Source of the DNA: Bryobacteraceae bacterium
Lineage (GTDB): Bacteria > Acidobacteriota > Terriglobia > Bryobacterales > Bryobacteraceae
Direction of reading: 5' to 3'
NCBI GenBank assembly: GCA_026002875.1
Contig: BPGE01000001.1
Span: forward strand, 1,736,001-1,800,000
DNA: 64,000 nucleotides
Position numbers and translations under genes: made by a program
The notes under the pieces: model-generated
What the model saw: only the letters and a program-made list of their open reading frames with translations
The model's database searches: none
Told to the model about the DNA's origin: nothing
Shown: piece by piece, positions 60,788-64,000 of the stretch
Layout: the number at the start of each line of letters is the position of its first letter
Position numbering within the stretch: the stretch's first letter is position 1

Positions 60788-61887
60788 GAACCTATGACGC
60801 GATCATTATCGGAGGCGGGCCGGCGGGGTCGGCCTGCGCAGGACGGCTGAAGCGAGGCGGGCTGGATGCGCTGGTGATCGACCGGGCGCATTTTCCGCGC
60901 GACAAGCCCTGCGCGGGGTGGATCACGCCGGAGGCGCTCGAGCGGCTGGGGCTGAAGACGGAGGAGTATGCGCGGCACGGCCGGATGACGGCGATCACGG
61001 GATTCCGGGTATCGCTCGCGGGAGGCGCGCCGGTGGCGGTGGATTACGGGGCGCCGGTGAGCCATGCGGTGCGGCGCTGCGAGTTCGACACGTTCCTGCT
61101 GCAGAGGAGCGGGGCGGCGGTGCGGACGGGGACGGAGGTGCAGACGCTGGAGCGGCGGGACGGGCGGTGGGTGGTGAACGGGGAGTGGGAGGCGCCGGTG
61201 CTGGTGGGGGCGGGCGGGCACTTCTGTCCGGTGGCGCGGCATCTGGGTGCGAAGCCGGCAGAGGAGACAGCGGTGGCGGCGCAGGAGGCGGAGTTCGAGA
61301 TGACGGAAGCCGAAGCGGCGCAGTGCGCGCTGCCCGAAGGGTGCGCGGACCTGAGCTTTGCGCGGGACCTGGACGGCTACGGGTGGTGCGTGCGGAAGGG
61401 GCGGTGGCTGAACGCGGGGTTCGGCACGCTGCGGCACGGGGATCTGAAGCGGCTGCTGGAGGGCTACCAGGAAGGTTTGCGGCGGCGCGGGATTCTTCCC
61501 GCAGGGCGGCAGATGACGATGCACGGGCATGCATATCTGCTGCGGAGCCTGGCGAGGCGTCCGCTGTTTGGGGAGGGCGTGCTTCTGGCGGGGGACGCGG
61601 CGGGGCTGGCGGAGGACTCGAGCGGGGAGGGGATTCTGCCGGCGATTGTCTCGGGGCTGCTGGCGGCGGAGGCGATTCTGGCGGCGGGGCTGCGTCCGGA
61701 GCGGCTGGACGGGGCGGGGTATGCGGCGGCGGTGGAGAAGGAGCTGGGACCGCGGGGGAAGGGAAGGAAGGGCGCGTCGTGGCTGGAGCGGCTGGCGGCG
61801 CCGTTCGCGTTCCGCTCGGCGGAATTTGTCAGAAAAGAGATTCTTGAAAAGCGGTTTTTGCGGCGGAAGGGGGCGGGAATCCGGTAA
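60784..61887 (+). CDS. Geranylgeranyl reductase-like FAD-dependent oxidoreductase
   Basis: A 367-residue flavoprotein: dinucleotide motif YDAIIIGGGPAGSACAGRL, DRAHFPRDKPCAGWITPEALERL, and the second FAD motif GVLLAGDAAGLAEDSSGEGILPAIVSG. This set is that of the geranylgeranyl reductase/halogenase-like group that reduces double bonds in isoprenoids or acyl chains. It is translationally coupled to the CFA-type gene (ATGA), so a lipid substrate is likely. It abuts the convergent HAD gene with no gap. Confidence 0.85.
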   Translation: MRTYDAIIIGGGPAGSACAGRLKRGGLDALVIDRAHFPRDKPCAGWITPEALERLGLKTEEYARHGRMTAITGFRVSLAGGAPVAVDYGAPVSHAVRRCEFDTFLLQRSGAAVRTGTEVQTLERRDGRWVVNGEWEAPVLVGAGGHFCPVARHLGAKPAEETAVAAQEAEFEMTEAEAAQCALPEGCADLSFARDLDGYGWCVRKGRWLNAGFGTLRHGDLKRLLEGYQEGLRRRGILPAGRQMTMHGHAYLLRSLARRPLFGEGVLLAGDAAGLAEDSSGEGILPAIVSGLLAAEAILAAGLRPERLDGAGYAAAVEKELGPRGKGRKGASWLERLAAPFAFRSAEFVRKEILEKRFLRRKGAGIR

Positions 61888-62694
61888 TCATTCCGGGAAA
61901 AGGCAGCGCTCGAGTTCGTCGAGGCAGAGGTAATTGGGAATGATATAGTCCGCGCCGACGGAGACGAGGCGGTTGCGTTTCCACTCGTCGACGCGGAGGC
62001 ATTCGGGCTCGTCGGTGGCGACGCCGACGGCGACGCCGCCGGCGGTCTTGACGTTTTCGATTTCGACGTAGCCGTCGCCGAAGCCGAGCAGTTCGTTGCC
62101 GGCGCACTCGGCGCGTCCGATGATGCGCTCGATGAGGATGCGCTTGGAGAAGCTTTTGTAGTCGTCGAGGGCGCCGAAGACGCCGCCGTCGAAGTATTCC
62201 GTCAGGCGCAGCAGCCCGGCTTCGCGGCGCATGAAATCCTGGTCGGTGCCGGAGGCGAGATAGAGTTTCAGACCGCGGGCGCGCAGCCTTTCGAGGAGGG
62301 CGCGCGAACCGGGGACGAGGTATTTTTCAGGCGGGGCGGCGCCGGTTTCGAGCTCCTCGATGCGGTGGCGGATGCGGGCGTGGAGGCGGTCGAGGTAACG
62401 GTATTTGTAGACGAGCGGGTCCTCCGGCTTGCCGCCGCGGAGCTCGACCTGGCGGGCGAGTTCGATCATCTGGTAGATGGTCTGCTTGCCGGTGAGGCGG
62501 TAGACGAATTCGCGGACGGTGCGTTCGAGTTCCTCTTCGGATTCGCCGGTGCGGAGAGAGGCGAGCACCTCGACCATCATGGGGACCATGACGTCGAACC
62601 ATCCGGCGCGGATGAGAGAGAGCGTGCCGTCGAAATCGAAGAGAGCCACTCTGGCATGCGAGGCCGTGGCGCCGGTGAGGATCTCGACCGCCAT
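61888..62694 (-). CDS. HAD-superfamily phosphatase
   Basis: A 268-residue protein from the ATG at 62694, which overlaps the iclR stop (TGATG). HAD motif I is Asp20/Asp22 in ALFDFDGTLSLI; motif II is YLASGTD; a lysine in DDYKSFSKRILIERII precedes motif III/IV GFGDGYVEIENVKTAGGVAVGVA. It has an unusually long cap region (residues 30-135). It probably removes phosphate from a small metabolite such as a sugar phosphate. It is co-transcribed with the IclR regulator. Confidence 0.82.
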   Translation of the reverse strand: MAVEILTGATASHARVALFDFDGTLSLIRAGWFDVMVPMMVEVLASLRTGESEEELERTVREFVYRLTGKQTIYQMIELARQVELRGGKPEDPLVYKYRYLDRLHARIRHRIEELETGAAPPEKYLVPGSRALLERLRARGLKLYLASGTDQDFMRREAGLLRLTEYFDGGVFGALDDYKSFSKRILIERIIGRAECAGNELLGFGDGYVEIENVKTAGGVAVGVATDEPECLRVDEWKRNRLVSVGADYIIPNYLCLDELERCLFPE

Positions 62695-63518
62695 CAGGAG
62701 AGAGCCTTCCTCAAGCCTTTGGCGATCTCGGCTGCGTAGTCGATCATCATGGAGGGCAGGACTTCCTCGATCTGTTTGGTGAAACGGGCTTTCGGCATGG
62801 ACATGCTGATGGCGGCGAAGACTTCGCCGCCGGGCAGCTGGACGGGGGCGCCGCAGCAGATGCCGCCGAGGACGGTTTCCTCGCGGTCCCACGCGTAGCC
62901 GCGCTCGCGGACGGCGGCGAGGTCGTCCTGGATGGCGCGGAAATCGGTGAGGGTGTTCGGGGTGAGGGCGAAGATGCCGTAGGTGTACAGGAGGCGCTGG
63001 GCGACCTCGGGCGTCTGGAAGGCGGTGATGGATTTTCCGAGGGAAGAAGCGTAGGGCTGGAGGATGCCGCCGCGGTAGTTGGACATGCGGATGTGGTGGG
63101 TGCTCTCGATGACTTCGACGACGCGGATGACGTCGTCGAAGAGGAAGGCGAGGGCGACGGTTTCGCCGAGCTCGGCGTTGAGCCTGGCGAGGACGGGCAT
63201 GGCGCAATGGCGGAGCGCGTTGAGCCGCATCTGCTGCTTCATGGTGGGCCACACGCGCTCGCAGTAGTAGTTTTCGTGATCGTCGCGGTGGATGTAGCCG
63301 AGTCCCTGGAGCGTGCGGAGGAGGCGGAGGGTGGAAGCTTTGCCGAGACCGATGAGGGAGGCGATGTCTTTGAGGGGCAAGGCCTCATCGCGGGAGGCGA
63401 GGGCTTCGACGATCATCAGTCCCTTGGCGAGGGAGCGGGACTCGACGGAGGCGGCGGGCTGTTTGGGGGCGGCCTTCGTGGAACGGCGTTTCAATTTCTG
63501 GTTTGACTGGCTCAACAT
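62694..63518 (-). CDS. IclR-family transcriptional regulator
   Basis: A 274-residue protein from the ATG at 63518 (MLSQSNQKLKRRSTKAAPK). The winged helix is about residues 28-90 (SRSLAKGLMIVEALASRDEALPLKDIASLIGLGKASTLRLLRTLQGLGY). The effector domain shows GILQPYASSLGKSITAF, LAAVRERGYAWDREETVLGGICCGAPV and AAISMSMPKARF. It likely controls the divergent DapA-like gene and its own HAD partner. The palindrome at 63520-63536 sits directly before the start, so no ribosome site is visible; the message may be leaderless or the start may lie further in. Confidence 0.9.
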   Translation of the reverse strand: MLSQSNQKLKRRSTKAAPKQPAASVESRSLAKGLMIVEALASRDEALPLKDIASLIGLGKASTLRLLRTLQGLGYIHRDDHENYYCERVWPTMKQQMRLNALRHCAMPVLARLNAELGETVALAFLFDDVIRVVEVIESTHHIRMSNYRGGILQPYASSLGKSITAFQTPEVAQRLLYTYGIFALTPNTLTDFRAIQDDLAAVRERGYAWDREETVLGGICCGAPVQLPGGEVFAAISMSMPKARFTKQIEEVLPSMMIDYAAEIAKGLRKALS

Positions 63519-63519
63519 C

Positions 63520-63536
63520 TTTGTATACCATACAAA
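63520..63536. promoter_or_regulatory. Palindromic operator candidate between iclR and the dapA-like gene
   Basis: TTTGTATACCATACAAA is a perfect 7-bp inverted repeat with a 3-bp centre. It lies 2 bp upstream of the iclR start and 60 bp before the divergent DapA-like start, in an AT-rich patch of a GC-rich region. It looks like a dimer binding site for the adjacent IclR protein or for a GntR-type regulator. It also contains TATAC elements that could be a -10 box. Confidence 0.65.
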
Positions 63537-63596
63537 ACAGCGTTCATCCGGAGAGACAGGCTGGTACGGGCCTGCCGGATTCAGGAGAACACCATT

Positions 63597-64000
63597 ATGT
63601 CGCGAAATTCGCCGCCCGGTGGCGTCATTGCGGCGGTGCTGCTGCCGCGCGATGAGGAGGGACGCCCCGAGTGGGAAGAGTTCGAGCGGCTGGTGGCGTT
63701 TCTCTGCCGGTGCGGGGCGACGGGCGTGTGCGTCAACGGCGCGACGGGCGAATACGCCCGCGCGACCGCAGAGGAGAGGCGCACCGCCGTCGCCGCCGCA
63801 CGCAGGGCTGCGGGGGGCGGAGCGATGGTGATCGCGGGCGCCGGGTCGGCGTGCACGCGGACGACCATCGAGCGGATGCGCGAGGCTGAAGAGGCGGGCG
63901 CGGACGCGCACCTGGTGCCTCCGCCGTTCTTTTTCCGCTACCGCGACGATGATCTGGAGCAGCATTATCACGCCGTGGCGGCGGCGGCGGAGCGGCCGAT
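63597..64000 (+). CDS. Dihydrodipicolinate synthase/N-acetylneuraminate lyase-family protein, 5' part
   Basis: I translated 134 codons from the ATG at 63597 (AGGAG 10 bp upstream) to the window edge, with no stop. The start MSRNSPPGGVIAAVLLPRDEEG, the motif GATGVCVNGATGEYARATAEERRT (family GTTGE region) and AGADAHLVPPPFFFRYRDDDL are typical of the DapA/NAL aldolase superfamily. Many members regulated by an adjacent IclR gene act in sugar-acid or hydroxyproline degradation, so this is likely a catabolic aldolase or dehydratase. The Schiff-base lysine lies beyond the edge. Confidence 0.85.
   Translation, partial: MSRNSPPGGVIAAVLLPRDEEGRPEWEEFERLVAFLCRCGATGVCVNGATGEYARATAEERRTAVAAARRAAGGGAMVIAGAGSACTRTTIERMREAEEAGADAHLVPPPFFFRYRDDDLEQHYHAVAAAAERP

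Overview
The window is a high-GC bacterial chromosome segment that most resembles the Acidobacteriota, probably the Bryobacterales/Solibacter group. That placement is inferred from gene content and not from a marker gene. The content behind it is: Tat-exported Gfo/Idh/MocA oxidoreductases, a secreted DUF1080 protein, sugar-isomerase TIM barrels, an exosortase-linked polysaccharide locus, a four-subunit 2-oxoacid:ferredoxin oxidoreductase and a putative selenoprotein. Coding density is high and many neighbouring genes overlap by the ATGA type.

Layout. 1-10.7 kb is one long minus-strand run: rfaE2, mfd, a SurA/PpiC chaperone, a YhaM-type nuclease, a BlaI repressor, a large TPR lipoprotein, a CAAX-type intramembrane protease and a deoxyhypusine-synthase-like gene cut by the left edge. 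10.8-20.1 kb is an envelope/exopolysaccharide locus: GT4 glycosyltransferase, nucleotide-sugar epimerase, asparagine-synthase-like amidotransferase, DegT aminotransferase, FemAB-like protein, exosortase and EpsI. The TPR lipoprotein and CAAX protease at the left edge belong to families usually found with exosortases. 20.1-31.1 kb holds fliW-csrA, a DUF5658 membrane protein, an orphan Flp pilin, a GT2-methyltransferase fusion, a sugar isomerase, a second epimerase, an aromatic amino acid decarboxylase, another Gfo/Idh/MocA enzyme and trkAH. 31.2-38 kb holds an amidase, a hairpin repeat array, a degenerate metallopeptidase homologue and a 1265-residue secreted metallopeptidase. 38-45.7 kb holds tRNA-Pro(GGG), pdxR-pdxS-pdxT-arsC, a dCMP deaminase, a FadJ-like enzyme and a thioesterase. 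45.9-48.8 kb is the korDABC operon. 48.8-56.2 kb is a complete chemotaxis operon (cheW-mcp-cheA-cheR-cheD-cheY-cheX-cheB). 56.4-64 kb holds the peroxiredoxin with an in-frame TGA, a DUF1080 gene, a second hairpin repeat array, a DegT enzyme, a cyclopropane synthase/FAD reductase pair, and a HAD/IclR versus DapA-like divergent locus cut by the right edge.

Most notable signals: (1) a secreted peroxiredoxin whose catalytic cysteine codon is TGA, followed at the expected distance by a bacterial SECIS-like hairpin; (2) two arrays about 25 kb apart of the same hairpin repeat, with spacings of about 40 or 63 bp, stem sequences that change in a compensatory way, and the same orientation relative to flanking transcription; (3) a metallopeptidase homologue that has lost its HExxH residues, next to a large secreted metallopeptidase.
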